Of a DNA stretch of 35,726 bases, positions 15,947 through 23,760 are shown in pieces (position 1 is the stretch's first letter; each line of letters opens with the position of its first letter). The notes below the pieces were generated by a model that searched no databases, was not told the DNA's origin, and saw only the letters and a list, made by a program, of their open reading frames with translations. The position numbers were made by a program, and so were the translations under genes. The DNA is from an uncultured Spirochaetales bacterium (GTDB lineage: Bacteria > Spirochaetota > Spirochaetia > Sphaerochaetales > Sphaerochaetaceae): the NCBI GenBank assembly GCA_934247875.1, contig CAKQJZ010000011.1, forward strand, positions 1-35,726. Reading direction: 5' to 3'.

Positions 15947-17239
15947 TCAGTCTATCTTTTTGCTTTGAATATGAGCTAAGAACTCTTTGAACTCATTTTC
16001 TGATTCGCTATCAGGAGTATAATCGATGAGAGGGTAGTTCTCCATTACAAAGTCAATGTCTTTATCTCCACGGCCTGAGAGATTGACTAAGATGTTCTTG
16101 TCTTTTGGCAGCTTAGATGCAAGTTTTATTGCATAAGCTACAGCGTGGCTTGACTCAAGTGCGGGGATTATGCCTTCCATGCGCGAGAGTCCATAAAATG
16201 CTTCGACAGCTTCTCTGTCTGTAATCGTCTCATATTGTACTCGCTTGATATCATGAAGGTAGCAATGCTGAGGTCCAACACCAGGATAGTCGAGGCCTGA
16301 CGCAATAGAGTAGACAGGAAGTACTTTCCCCTCATCATCTTGTAGTACATAGCATCTGAAACCATGAATGATTCCTGGCTTTCCTTTTGTGATGCTTGCT
16401 GCGTTGTAAGGAGTATCGAGGCCTTTTCCAGCAGGTTCAACACCATAGAGTGCAACATCTTTATCTTCCAGAAATGCACTGAATGCACCCATTGCATTAG
16501 ATCCCCCTCCAACACAGGCAACGATAGCATCAGGGTTATGGCCTGTTAGTGCTTTCATCTGTTCTTTTGCTTCAATACCAATAATAGATTGGAAATCTCT
16601 GACCATCTCAGGAAATGGAGAAGGTCCTACAACAGACCCAATGCAATACATCTGAGATACTGGGTCTGCAAGGTATGCCTCAAATGCAGCATCTACTGCA
16701 TCTTTAAGAGTCTTTGTGCCGCTTGTAACCGAAACAACCCTTGCGCCTAATATCTTCATTCTAGAAACGTTAGGTGCTTCTTTCTTCACATCTATTTCGC
16801 CCATGTAGATATCACAATCGAGACCTAGCAGCGCTGCAGCTGTCGCAAGTGCAACTCCATGCTGTCCTGCTCCTGTTTCTGCAATGATCTTTTTCTTGCC
16901 TATATACTTTGCAAGGAGTGCTTCTCCAAGTGCATGGTTTATCTTATGCGAACCAGTGTGATTCAGGTCTTCACGCTTAAGATAAATCTTTGCACCGCCT
17001 ACTGCGTTTGTTAAGCGTTCTGCAAAGTATACAGGGCTTGGACGACCTGTATAGTGTTCATTTAGAAATTTTAGTTCTTTCACAAAGTCTGGGTCTTTAG
17101 ACACTTTCTGATAAGCTTCTTTTATTTCATTTAAAGCAGCTTCCAGGTTCTGTGGGATAAAGCTGCCACCATAGGATCCAAAGTATCCATCACTATCAGG
17201 CATGTTCTCAGTGTTCAGGTTGTTATTAATCAGGTTCAT
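15947..17239 (-). CDS. trpB: Tryptophan synthase beta subunit
   Basis: This PLP enzyme (430 aa) joins indole and serine to make tryptophan. The PLP lysine is Lys99 in HTGSHKINHALG, the catalytic Glu121 is in AETGAGQHG, and the phosphate loop is GGGSNAMG at 244-251. It is of the standard TrpB1 type, with about 30 residues beyond the usual 395-400 spread over both ends. AAGGAG stands six bases before the start. No trpA or other trp gene is next to it, so it may serve to salvage free indole, as a gut bacterium could. It has its own promoter, an operator-like repeat and its own terminator. Confidence 0.95.
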   Translation of the reverse strand: MNLINNNLNTENMPDSDGYFGSYGGSFIPQNLEAALNEIKEAYQKVSKDPDFVKELKFLNEHYTGRPSPVYFAERLTNAVGGAKIYLKREDLNHTGSHKINHALGEALLAKYIGKKKIIAETGAGQHGVALATAAALLGLDCDIYMGEIDVKKEAPNVSRMKILGARVVSVTSGTKTLKDAVDAAFEAYLADPVSQMYCIGSVVGPSPFPEMVRDFQSIIGIEAKEQMKALTGHNPDAIVACVGGGSNAMGAFSAFLEDKDVALYGVEPAGKGLDTPYNAASITKGKPGIIHGFRCYVLQDDEGKVLPVYSIASGLDYPGVGPQHCYLHDIKRVQYETITDREAVEAFYGLSRMEGIIPALESSHAVAYAIKLASKLPKDKNILVNLSGRGDKDIDFVMENYPLIDYTPDSESENEFKEFLAHIQSKKID

Positions 17240-17253
17240 GTTATTCTCCTTGT

Positions 17254-17290
17254 GTTACTTTCAATAGTAACTGTTTCTATAAGTAGTAAC
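17254..17290 (-). promoter_or_regulatory. AGTAAC repeats, candidate trpB operator
   Basis: GTTACT (17254-17259) and AGTAAC (17266-17271) form an inverted repeat. A further AGTAAC at 17285-17290 overlaps the -10, 19 bases away (about two helical turns). The layout suits a repressor, possibly tryptophan-dependent. The sequence is not the enterobacterial TrpR operator. Confidence 0.4.
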
Positions 17291-17316
17291 ATACAGCATT
17301 GAGAATATGATGTCAA
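17288..17316 (-). promoter_or_regulatory. trpB promoter
   Basis: On the minus strand, consensus TTGACA (17311-17316) is followed by a 17-base spacer and TATGTT (17288-17293). The start codon is about 50 bases downstream. This is one of the best sigma-70-like promoters in the window. Confidence 0.65.
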
Positions 17317-17528
17317 CAGAAATATTGAGATGTAACAAGTTTGTTTGATTTTTTCTGTATTGAGCTGTAATTACTGAGATGAAATTATAAAGATATCTGA
17401 TTTGCTGTATAAGATAGCAACCATTTTCTTTGCCTTTTTGAAAATTTATAAAGAATTTACAATAAAAACTTACGAAAACGAAAATAAGGCTTGCAAAAAC
17501 GAAAATTGATGTTTTACTATTGATTGTA

Positions 17529-17599
17529 GAAAAGAAGTGCATTGATGTTTGCTCAATTTCTTTTCAGATTCTCCTTGTATGAGCCGAATCTCTTTTTTT
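17529..17599 (+). terminator. Tandem hairpins and T-run in the tct leader, candidate attenuator
   Basis: Hairpin 1 pairs GAAAAGAA (17529-17536) with TTCTTTTC (17558-17565) and has an inner ATTGA/TCAAT stem. Hairpin 2 pairs AGATTC (17566-17571) with GAATCT (17586-17591) and is followed by C and seven T at 17593-17599. No plus-strand gene ends just upstream, so this terminator most likely lies in the leader of tctCBA and controls read-through. Confidence 0.5.
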
Positions 17600-17601
17600 A
17601 G

Positions 17602-17613
17602 GGCGCATGCGCC
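17602..17613. promoter_or_regulatory. 12-base perfect palindrome
   Basis: GGCGCATGCGCC is a perfect palindrome and an isolated GC-rich island in AT-rich DNA, between the leader terminator and the inverted repeat before tctC. It could be a protein site; nothing in the sequence names the protein. Confidence 0.35.
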
Positions 17614-17633
17614 TTGCTTTGTTATGCTTTATG

Positions 17634-17648
17634 GTCGTATTGTACGAC
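17634..17648. promoter_or_regulatory. GTCGTA-TTG-TACGAC, candidate operator of tctCBA
   Basis: Perfect 6-base arms surround TTG. The element overlaps a weak promoter (TTGCTT at 17614-17619, 18-base spacer, TATTGT at 17638-17643) about 35 bases before the tctC start. The form is similar to sites of GntR-type regulators that control carboxylate genes, which is inference only. Confidence 0.4.
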
Positions 17649-17680
17649 TTGGTTAATGAAAAAACATTTGGAGGTTAAAG

Positions 17681-18661
17681 ATGAAAAAGATTCTTTCTAT
17701 CCTTATCGTATTTCTAGCTCTGACTTCTGTTCTCTTTGCACAGGGAAAAACAGAAAGTGTTGACTTTCCAGATCCAGAGAAGAATATCACAGTAGTTTGT
17801 CCTCATGGTGCTGGTGGTTCTACAGACTTGATCTTCAGATCACTTACTGAGCAGATGAAGAAGATTTCAGGCCAGAATATCGTTGTTACAAACGTTACTG
17901 GTGCTGGTTCTGCAACAGGTACAAACGAAGTATTGAATGCTGCTGCTGATGGATACACACTCCTAGCTGGTGGTACACATACTGTAGCTGCAACAATGCA
18001 GGGCCTTACTGAAGGTTATAAGCAGATGGAAGCTGTAGCAGGTCTTAACCTCGATCCATTCATCATTGCAGTAAGAAATGATAAGCCATGGACAACATTC
18101 AATGAGCTTGTTGAGTATGCTAAGGCTAACCCAGGCAAAGTCACATTCGGTAATGCTGGAATGGGCGGCGCAACAGGTGTTGCATGTGTTGGCATTAACC
18201 TCGCATTTGACAAGATCTTCAACGTAACTCCATTCAATGGTGGTGCAGACCTTATTGCTAGTGTTCTTGGTGGACACTGTGATGTAGGCGTATTCAGCCA
18301 GAGTGAGGTAGTTTCTAATAGCGATAACTTCAGACCTCTGGTAATCCTCAGTGATTCTCATAGCACAATGGATTCTCTCAAGAGCGTTCCAACTCTTGCA
18401 GAAGTTGGATATCCAGAGATCAAGGTTCCTGGTGGTTCATATAGATCAATCATGGTTAAGGCTGGAACTCCAGAAGAGGCTAAGAAGTGGATTGCAGATG
18501 TTGCTGAGAAGGCATTCTATTCAGATGAATTCCAGACATTCATGAAGAACAATGGCATTCTTCAGCAGTTCACAAAGCTTGATGATGCTAAGAAGGCTCA
18601 GGACGAGTACATCGCTCAGTACGAGCCAATCTTGAAAGAAGCTGGACTTTATAATATGTAA
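17681..18661 (+). CDS. tctC: Tripartite tricarboxylate transporter substrate-binding protein
   Basis: This is the periplasmic receptor (326 aa) of a TTT-family importer that takes up carboxylates with the TctB and TctA membrane proteins. The signal peptide MKKILSILIVFLALTSVLFA is followed by QGKTES. Family features are FPDPEKNITVVCPHGAGGSTD, GAGSATGTNEVLNAAADGYT and the central GNAGMGGATGVACVG loop. The length is typical. GGAGG precedes the start. Citrate and other dicarboxylates or tricarboxylates are usual ligands; the actual one is not readable. A terminator-like hairpin lies between it and tctB. Confidence 0.92.
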   Translation: MKKILSILIVFLALTSVLFAQGKTESVDFPDPEKNITVVCPHGAGGSTDLIFRSLTEQMKKISGQNIVVTNVTGAGSATGTNEVLNAAADGYTLLAGGTHTVAATMQGLTEGYKQMEAVAGLNLDPFIIAVRNDKPWTTFNELVEYAKANPGKVTFGNAGMGGATGVACVGINLAFDKIFNVTPFNGGADLIASVLGGHCDVGVFSQSEVVSNSDNFRPLVILSDSHSTMDSLKSVPTLAEVGYPEIKVPGGSYRSIMVKAGTPEEAKKWIADVAEKAFYSDEFQTFMKNNGILQQFTKLDDAKKAQDEYIAQYEPILKEAGLYNM

Positions 18662-18670
18662 TTAGCTGCT

Positions 18671-18700
18671 CTGGTCTCTGTTGAGGCCAGGGCATTTTTT
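18671..18700 (+). terminator. Hairpin with T-run between tctC and tctB
   Basis: CTGGTCTC (18671-18678) and GAGGCCAG (18683-18690) pair with one G-U around TGTT, and TTTTTT follows at 18695-18700. Since tctB starts nine bases later, this is probably a leaky terminator that keeps the binding protein more abundant than the membrane parts. Confidence 0.65.
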
Positions 18701-18709
18701 GAGGTTACT

Positions 18710-19411
18710 ATGAAAAAAATCAAGGCATTGCCTTTTTCAATGACAATTGTCTCCCTTCTTTATTTCATTTATGTTGTTTCGAGTGGAAACAGCAAGATGA
18801 TCGGAGATGAAGTAGGTGGAGATCCAGGTGGAATGCTTCTGCCTTTGGTACTCTCTATCTTCATGTTTATCGGTTTTGGATATCTTACTATCAAAGAGCG
18901 TCCTGATAACTCTAAGAAGCTGGATTCAAAAACCAGAAGCCTTTTCATTATCACACTTATTACTGCTGTGCTCTATGTTGCACTTCATAGCATTTTGGGC
19001 TTCGTACTTACTTCTGTACTCTTGATTTATACTCTAGCAAGTACATTTACTACTCTTGACGATAAATGCTCACTCAAGAATCAGATTCTTGTTGGGCTTG
19101 TAACACTGGCATCAAGCTTGGTTGTATATACAATATTCAGAAAGATGACACGCATGTGTCTCCGTCTTGGCAGAAAAGGCGCTATTCCTGCTATTTTTGG
19201 CAACTCAAATGTAACAGCACTCTTATCTTTGATCGTTGTAACAATCTTCTTAGTGCTTTTTGCTCTGCTTGTATATAAGAAGATAAAGAATGAATGCATG
19301 AAGCACTTGGTTTTAAGTGGCATAGTTTCATACGCAGCTGCACTTTATCTGTACATTGTATTCAAACAATTCTTCATGGTCTCATTAGCACCTGGAATCA
19401 TAAATTGGTAG
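18710..19411 (+). CDS. tctB: Tripartite tricarboxylate transporter small membrane protein
   Basis: This is the small membrane subunit (233 aa) of the TTT importer. It starts with a helix after MKKIKALPFSM and has the conserved GGDPGGMLLPLVL segment near residues 36-48, then several hydrophobic helices. Usual TctB proteins are about 150-180 aa. The extra length is a basic stretch (RKMTRMCLRLGRKG) followed by about two more helices towards the C-terminus. The assignment rests mainly on the gene order tctC-tctB-tctA and the GDPGG motif. Confidence 0.82.
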   Translation: MKKIKALPFSMTIVSLLYFIYVVSSGNSKMIGDEVGGDPGGMLLPLVLSIFMFIGFGYLTIKERPDNSKKLDSKTRSLFIITLITAVLYVALHSILGFVLTSVLLIYTLASTFTTLDDKCSLKNQILVGLVTLASSLVVYTIFRKMTRMCLRLGRKGAIPAIFGNSNVTALLSLIVVTIFLVLFALLVYKKIKNECMKHLVLSGIVSYAAALYLYIVFKQFFMVSLAPGIINW

Positions 19412-19421
19412 GAGGGAAAGG

Positions 19422-20942
19422 ATGAATGCATTTGTTGAAGGACTCGGAATGGTCCTTAATATCCAGACAATGCTCTGGTGTTCATTTGGTTCGATACTAG
19501 GCATTATCCTAGGTGCTCTCCCAGGCCTTACAGCTACAATGGGCATTGCTCTTGTAATGCCAATCAGCTTCCAGCTATCTGCTGCAACAGGCATAGGCAT
19601 GCTCCTATCTGTTTATTGCGGTGCTGTATGTGGTGCTAGTATTCCAGCTATTCTTTTGGGAATCCCTGGAAACCCTAACGCTATTGCAACTGTAGAAGAT
19701 GGTCTGCTTATGACTAAGAAGGGGCATGCTGGCCAGGCACTTGGCGGTGCTATCGTTGCTTCTTTCATTGGTGGCATGGGCTCTCTTCTATGCTTGATGC
19801 TATTTGCACCACTGATTGCAAAGCTCACACTCGCATTCGGTCCTGCAGAGAAGACAACACTTGCTTTAGTTGGTCTTGTAATCATTGCATCTGTAAGCGG
19901 AAAGAATATTCTCAAAGGTCTTTTGATGGGCGCATTTGGAATGGCTTTGGCATTCTTAGGCACAGACCCATTCTCAGGACAGCTGAGAATCCCATTTGCC
20001 AATCAGCTTGCACATACTCCGCTTGCTAAGGGCCTTGATCTTACTGCAACTCTGATTGGCCTTTATGGCATCAGCCAGGTATTCTCAGAGCTCAGCAATA
20101 TAACAAAGAAGCAAGAGCAGCATATCGAGACAAATATCGGCAAAGTATTCCCATCATTTAAAAAGATCAGAGATATGTGGAAGATCATCCTCTCTTCTCT
20201 TGGAATCGGAACTCTCGTAGGTGCTATTCCTGGAACTGGTGCATCTATTGCTGTATTCATGAGCAGAAATGCTGCAGAAGGCATTTGCGCAAACAGCAAG
20301 GGCAAGCTTGAGCAGCCAGGCACTGGTTGTCTAGAGGGGGTTTTTGCACCAGAAGTTGCTAACAACGCTGTAACTGGCGGTGCGCTGATTCCTGCTTTGG
20401 CTCTTGGCATTCCAGGAGACGCTGCAACAGCAGTACTCATTGGTGCACTGATGATCAAAGGCGTAACACCAGGCTTCCAGCTATTCCAGCAGAATATGCC
20501 ACTGGTATATGGCATATTCATTGCGCTCTTCTTTGCGAATATCTTCATGGTTATCTACCAGTTCGCTGGTGTCAGAGTATATCCAAAGATTCTGAAGATT
20601 TCACAGCGCATTCTGCTTCCAATAATCCTGATGCTCTCATATGTAGGCTCATTTGCAGTTGCTGGTCAGGCTATTTCAACTGGTATCTATTACATGGTTA
20701 TTTCTCTGGTAATGGGTCTTATTGGCTACTTCTTAAAGCGTGATGGCTATCCAATTGCACCAATTGTACTTGGTCTTATTCTTGGTGGAATGTTTGAAGA
20801 GAACTTCAGAAGAGCTGTTAAGCTTGCTGGCGGCAACTACTTAACATTCTTCACTAAGCCTATTTGCTGGATTTTCATCTTGATTGCGATTTCAACAATT
20901 GTTGTTCCTGTTATCAAGAGAAGGAAGGCTGAAAAGAAATGA
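19422..20942 (+). CDS. tctA: Tripartite tricarboxylate transporter large membrane protein
   Basis: This is the main permease (506 aa, about twelve helices) of the TTT importer. Two glycine-rich family motifs are present, GIILGALPGLTATMG near residues 27-41 and its second-half counterpart GTLVGAIPGTGASIAVF. NPNAIATVEDG and PEVANNAVTGGALIPALALG are also characteristic. GGAGGG precedes the start. Its stop overlaps the start of the hydrolase gene by four bases (ATGA). Confidence 0.93.
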   Translation: MNAFVEGLGMVLNIQTMLWCSFGSILGIILGALPGLTATMGIALVMPISFQLSAATGIGMLLSVYCGAVCGASIPAILLGIPGNPNAIATVEDGLLMTKKGHAGQALGGAIVASFIGGMGSLLCLMLFAPLIAKLTLAFGPAEKTTLALVGLVIIASVSGKNILKGLLMGAFGMALAFLGTDPFSGQLRIPFANQLAHTPLAKGLDLTATLIGLYGISQVFSELSNITKKQEQHIETNIGKVFPSFKKIRDMWKIILSSLGIGTLVGAIPGTGASIAVFMSRNAAEGICANSKGKLEQPGTGCLEGVFAPEVANNAVTGGALIPALALGIPGDAATAVLIGALMIKGVTPGFQLFQQNMPLVYGIFIALFFANIFMVIYQFAGVRVYPKILKISQRILLPIILMLSYVGSFAVAGQAISTGIYYMVISLVMGLIGYFLKRDGYPIAPIVLGLILGGMFEENFRRAVKLAGGNYLTFFTKPICWIFILIAISTIVVPVIKRRKAEKK

Positions 20943-21670
20943 AGATAACCTTTCTTGGCACAAAAGGCAGTTTGCAGACAAAGCGTGATTTAAACACTTC
21001 TCTTTTAGTAGAAGCTGAGGGCAATTCGATTTTAGTCGATTGCTCTGGCTCTCTTTCAAGATGTGTAGAAGCTTGTCCAAGTGATATCATAATCACTCAT
21101 GAGCATATTGATCATCTCTATGGACTTCCTTCACTTCTTCACCAGATGTGGCTCTCTGGAAGAAAAGATAAGCTTACTATCCACGCAAGAGGAGAGGCTT
21201 TGAAGCTTGTTTCTGAATTAATAGATTTATTTGGCCTCAGAGGAAAGAAGGGCATCTATCCAATTGAACTGGAAGAGATTGCTCCTTTTTCTGTAGAGGA
21301 TATGGATATCGAATTCTTTGAAACTGCACACACTCCAAATAGCTTCGGCCTTGTTTTCTCTTCAAATGGCAAAAAGGTTGTTTATACTTCTGACACAAGA
21401 CCTATTTCATCTCCTTCCTCCAAACTGGAGAATGCTGATGTGCTTATCACAGAAGCTTCAGGTATTGAGTCTGATAAGCCATCACTAGTTGATAAGGGAC
21501 ACCAGAGTGGAAGAGACGCTGCTATGCTTTCCAAGTGTTTGAATGCTGACACTTTGTATCTTGTTCATATGCCTATAAGCCAGGAAAAGTGCTCTATGAT
21601 AGAAAAGGAGGCTAGGGAAGTTTTCCCTAGGGCATCTATTGCTTCTATGAGTGAAGTCATTGAAATCTGA
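20939..21670 (+). CDS. Metallo-beta-lactamase-fold hydrolase, RNase Z-like
   Basis: This is a 243-aa cytoplasmic metal-dependent hydrolase. The metal motif is THEHIDH at residues 53-59 (His54, His56, Asp58, His59), with further ligands likely in YTSDTRP, GHQSG and LVHMP. The fold is like ribonuclease Z, but the tRNA-binding exosite arm is not apparent. Coupling to tctA by a four-base overlap suggests a role in processing the imported compound, for example opening a lactone or ester. That role is inference from context. It is the last gene of the operon, and a clear terminator follows. Confidence 0.8.
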   Translation: MKITFLGTKGSLQTKRDLNTSLLVEAEGNSILVDCSGSLSRCVEACPSDIIITHEHIDHLYGLPSLLHQMWLSGRKDKLTIHARGEALKLVSELIDLFGLRGKKGIYPIELEEIAPFSVEDMDIEFFETAHTPNSFGLVFSSNGKKVVYTSDTRPISSPSSKLENADVLITEASGIESDKPSLVDKGHQSGRDAAMLSKCLNADTLYLVHMPISQEKCSMIEKEAREVFPRASIASMSEVIEI

Positions 21671-21691
21671 TTTGGTTTATTATAGATGCCG

Positions 21692-21730
21692 GGCTGCTGT
21701 CTTAATGATTTGCAGCCTTTTTCTTTTTTA
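21692..21730 (+). terminator. Terminator of the tctCBA-hydrolase operon
   Basis: GGCTGC (21692-21697) and GCAGCC (21712-21717) form a stem, followed by TTTTTCTTTTTT. It lies just past the hydrolase stop, and the T-run extends into the last bases of the convergent minus-strand gene. Confidence 0.75.
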
Positions 21731-22831
21731 GAAAGATAGGTAGAGTCGTATTTCAAGCTGGTCTTTTGGATTTATTCCAACTTCATCTCCAAATTCCATA
21801 TAGCGATAGAGCATGCTAAGCTTTATGAAGAATATGTTTGCTTCCATTCCAAATGAAGGGTAGCCTCCTGCAAGTCCTCCATATAGCGATAGCACATCAT
21901 ATATATTCAGCTCAGCACCAAAGTTCGTATGATACAGCAATGAAGAGAATGAAAGATTCTTGAATAGGTGTATTAAGTTAACTGTATCGTATGAGAGTGC
22001 GAGTGATGACTTTTTGCCAAAGTCGCATTGCCATGCGCTTCCGAGCGCGATGTTCGGCGCACTGTAGCTATGTCTGTGCTTTCCTGAGTTCTTATCGACG
22101 AAGTTTATTCCACTTGATATATCATTGATAACGATGCCAAATGAGAAACCTTTTGGCAGTACTAATGTTGTTCCAATATCTGTAGATAAGTTCCAGCTCG
22201 ATGAGTTCAATTCTATGTTTGATGTATCGCCTTTGATCAAGTCTACAGCAGCTTCTGCAGATATTTCGCTTGAGTAGAATACTCCTGATATATGCTGAAC
22301 TGCTCCAAGTTTCAGTGAGATATCATCAGATAACTTGAATTTATGACCATATCCAAATGAGAGTGTTGACTGAAGAGCTGGTATAAAGCCAGATGCGAAT
22401 GACTCTCCTGTGCTATATAGCGACTCTCTGAAGTGCAATCCAATAGCAAAATGCTTGAATGACGTAGCAATAGATTCCTCTAGAAGAAGCAAAGGAAATG
22501 TTCCGTTCAAGATTGCTGCTGTATCAAGGATTGCTTCTTCATCTCCTTCCATTATCTTTCCAATTGGACTCGTGAGTATATCTTTCGCTTCCGTAAGTGA
22601 GAGACTTAGCGCTGGAAGCTCTAGTGAGAAGCGTTGTGCGTCGCTTAGCGATGATGCATTTATAAAGAGAGCTTCATCTTTAGTCGCTATAGCGATTCCA
22701 GATTCTCCCATTGCTTTATAGCGCATCGTTAATGGCCTATATGATACTCCCATTATCGAGTTTATATAGTTGGCTGAAAATGCTGATTGAGTTATTAATG
22801 CTAGCATGAGGAGTGCTAATGCTTTCTTCAT
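21728..22831 (-). CDS. Probable outer-membrane beta-barrel protein, unknown function
   Basis: The protein is 367 aa with a signal peptide MKKALALLMLALITQSAFSA and a body of alternating polar and hydrophobic strands rich in Ser, Gly and aromatics. It ends in LEIRLYLSF, a C-terminal aromatic as in outer-membrane barrels. MRYKAMGESGIAIATKDEALFINASSL near the N-terminus resembles the start of PorV/UPF0164-like spirochaete barrel proteins. It overlaps the lipoprotein gene upstream by four bases, so the two probably work together at the outer membrane. No specific role can be given. Confidence 0.65.
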   Translation of the reverse strand: MKKALALLMLALITQSAFSANYINSIMGVSYRPLTMRYKAMGESGIAIATKDEALFINASSLSDAQRFSLELPALSLSLTEAKDILTSPIGKIMEGDEEAILDTAAILNGTFPLLLLEESIATSFKHFAIGLHFRESLYSTGESFASGFIPALQSTLSFGYGHKFKLSDDISLKLGAVQHISGVFYSSEISAEAAVDLIKGDTSNIELNSSSWNLSTDIGTTLVLPKGFSFGIVINDISSGINFVDKNSGKHRHSYSAPNIALGSAWQCDFGKKSSLALSYDTVNLIHLFKNLSFSSLLYHTNFGAELNIYDVLSLYGGLAGGYPSFGMEANIFFIKLSMLYRYMEFGDEVGINPKDQLEIRLYLSF

Positions 22832-23760
22832 TTGCTATCTCCTTTTGCTACCTTTATCAAGTCTGTCAGATCTGGAAGCAATAACAATTCTTTGTATCTA
22901 GATGCTAGCTGGTCCATGCCTGCAAGCGGACTAATTATGTGCTTAACTGTATTGAGCGCAAGGCTATATATGCTCTCAGTTGATTTTGCTTTTATGTAAT
23001 TGAAGAATTCATCAATGCTTTTTTGATCGCTTAAATCGAAAGATATATCATCAATGCTCTCTGAAAGCGCATTTATTATTCCGTCTACAATGTTTGTAGT
23101 GAGTTGTATTCTTACATAGTCACACCATTTATATGACTCAGCTGTTAAATAATCAAGAAGCGGGTCAAATAGGCTGTTTAGAAAGCTTATTGATGCATCT
23201 TTTAAATCAGTTATATATGTGTTGTAGCTTTGAATCAGCTTCAGTGCTTTTGCTTTGTTCTCGTCTGTTGCACTAAGGCCTAGTTCTGTTAAGTATGCAC
23301 TTATTGCATCATCGTCTTCAGCGATAGTCGGGATTGATGAGAATATATTCACTAGTTCTGCTTTAGTCCCATACATAAGCTGGGCATTGCCTTTTAGCGC
23401 TAGCGCAATGTCTTCATTTGTTATTTCACTATTGAGAAATGATGTTAGCTCGCTTTTTGTGTATGCTTTAGACAGCAGCTTCTCAACCATCTTATTGAGT
23501 GAGTGCTTATCTTGTCCTCTTAATACTTTCCCAGTGAAATCATCGTCTACTGTCGCATTTAGATGAATAGTTGAAGAGGATGAGAAGATTTCCGCTAAGT
23601 CTACTTTGCCCTCATCGCTTTTTATTTCTAAAATAGCTGGCGTGACAAGTTCAAGCTCTGGCTTCTTTGTAATATTGAGCTTCTGATAAACATTGACTTC
23701 ATCACATGCAGAGAGAAGAATCAATATGCATGGAAGCAATAAAAGCAGTCGTTTGATCAC
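22828..23760 (-). CDS. Putative lipoprotein, unknown function
   Basis: The protein has a lipoprotein signal peptide, IKRLLLLLPCILILLSAC, with the lipobox LSAC followed by DEVNV. Asp at +2 would suggest inner-membrane retention under the enterobacterial rule, which may not hold in spirochaetes. The rest, about 290 residues, is largely helical and acidic with no motif I recognise. I give the GTG start at 23760 because it overlaps the upstream stop by four bases and yields a compact signal peptide. ATG at 23790 has a better Shine-Dalgarno and would add ten residues. It lies between the ATC-hydrolase-family gene and the barrel gene. Confidence 0.65.
   Translation of the reverse strand: MIKRLLLLLPCILILLSACDEVNVYQKLNITKKPELELVTPAILEIKSDEGKVDLAEIFSSSSTIHLNATVDDDFTGKVLRGQDKHSLNKMVEKLLSKAYTKSELTSFLNSEITNEDIALALKGNAQLMYGTKAELVNIFSSIPTIAEDDDAISAYLTELGLSATDENKAKALKLIQSYNTYITDLKDASISFLNSLFDPLLDYLTAESYKWCDYVRIQLTTNIVDGIINALSESIDDISFDLSDQKSIDEFFNYIKAKSTESIYSLALNTVKHIISPLAGMDQLASRYKELLLLPDLTDLIKVAKGDSK

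Larger units (their letters stand above)
17317..17680 (+). other. Gene-free AT-rich interval upstream of tctC
   Basis: No credible gene lies between the trpB promoter and tctC. The interval holds two copies of AAAACGAAAAT at 17475-17485 and 17496-17506 (21 bases apart) and a possible promoter, TTGCAA at 17491-17496 with TACTAT 18 bases on. Two adjacent hairpins (17529-17591) with a T-run, a 12-base palindrome at 17602-17613 and an inverted repeat at 17634-17648 complete it. Confidence 0.6.

Noticed and set aside
17254..17290. Enterobacterial TrpR operator
   Set aside because: The CTAG core of that operator is absent; only a generic AGTAAC repeat can be claimed.
17261..17542. 93-aa reading frame on the minus strand upstream of trpB
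   Set aside because: It covers the trpB promoter and the tct leader, is AT-rich and low in complexity, has no Shine-Dalgarno and shows no family motif.
17963..18361. 132-aa reading frame on the minus strand inside tctC
   Set aside because: It is antisense to the well-conserved receptor gene and has no start signal.
20063..20548. 161-aa reading frame on the minus strand inside tctA
   Set aside because: It is antisense to the conserved TctA motifs and is rich in Pro, Ala and Ser, as is common opposite such genes.
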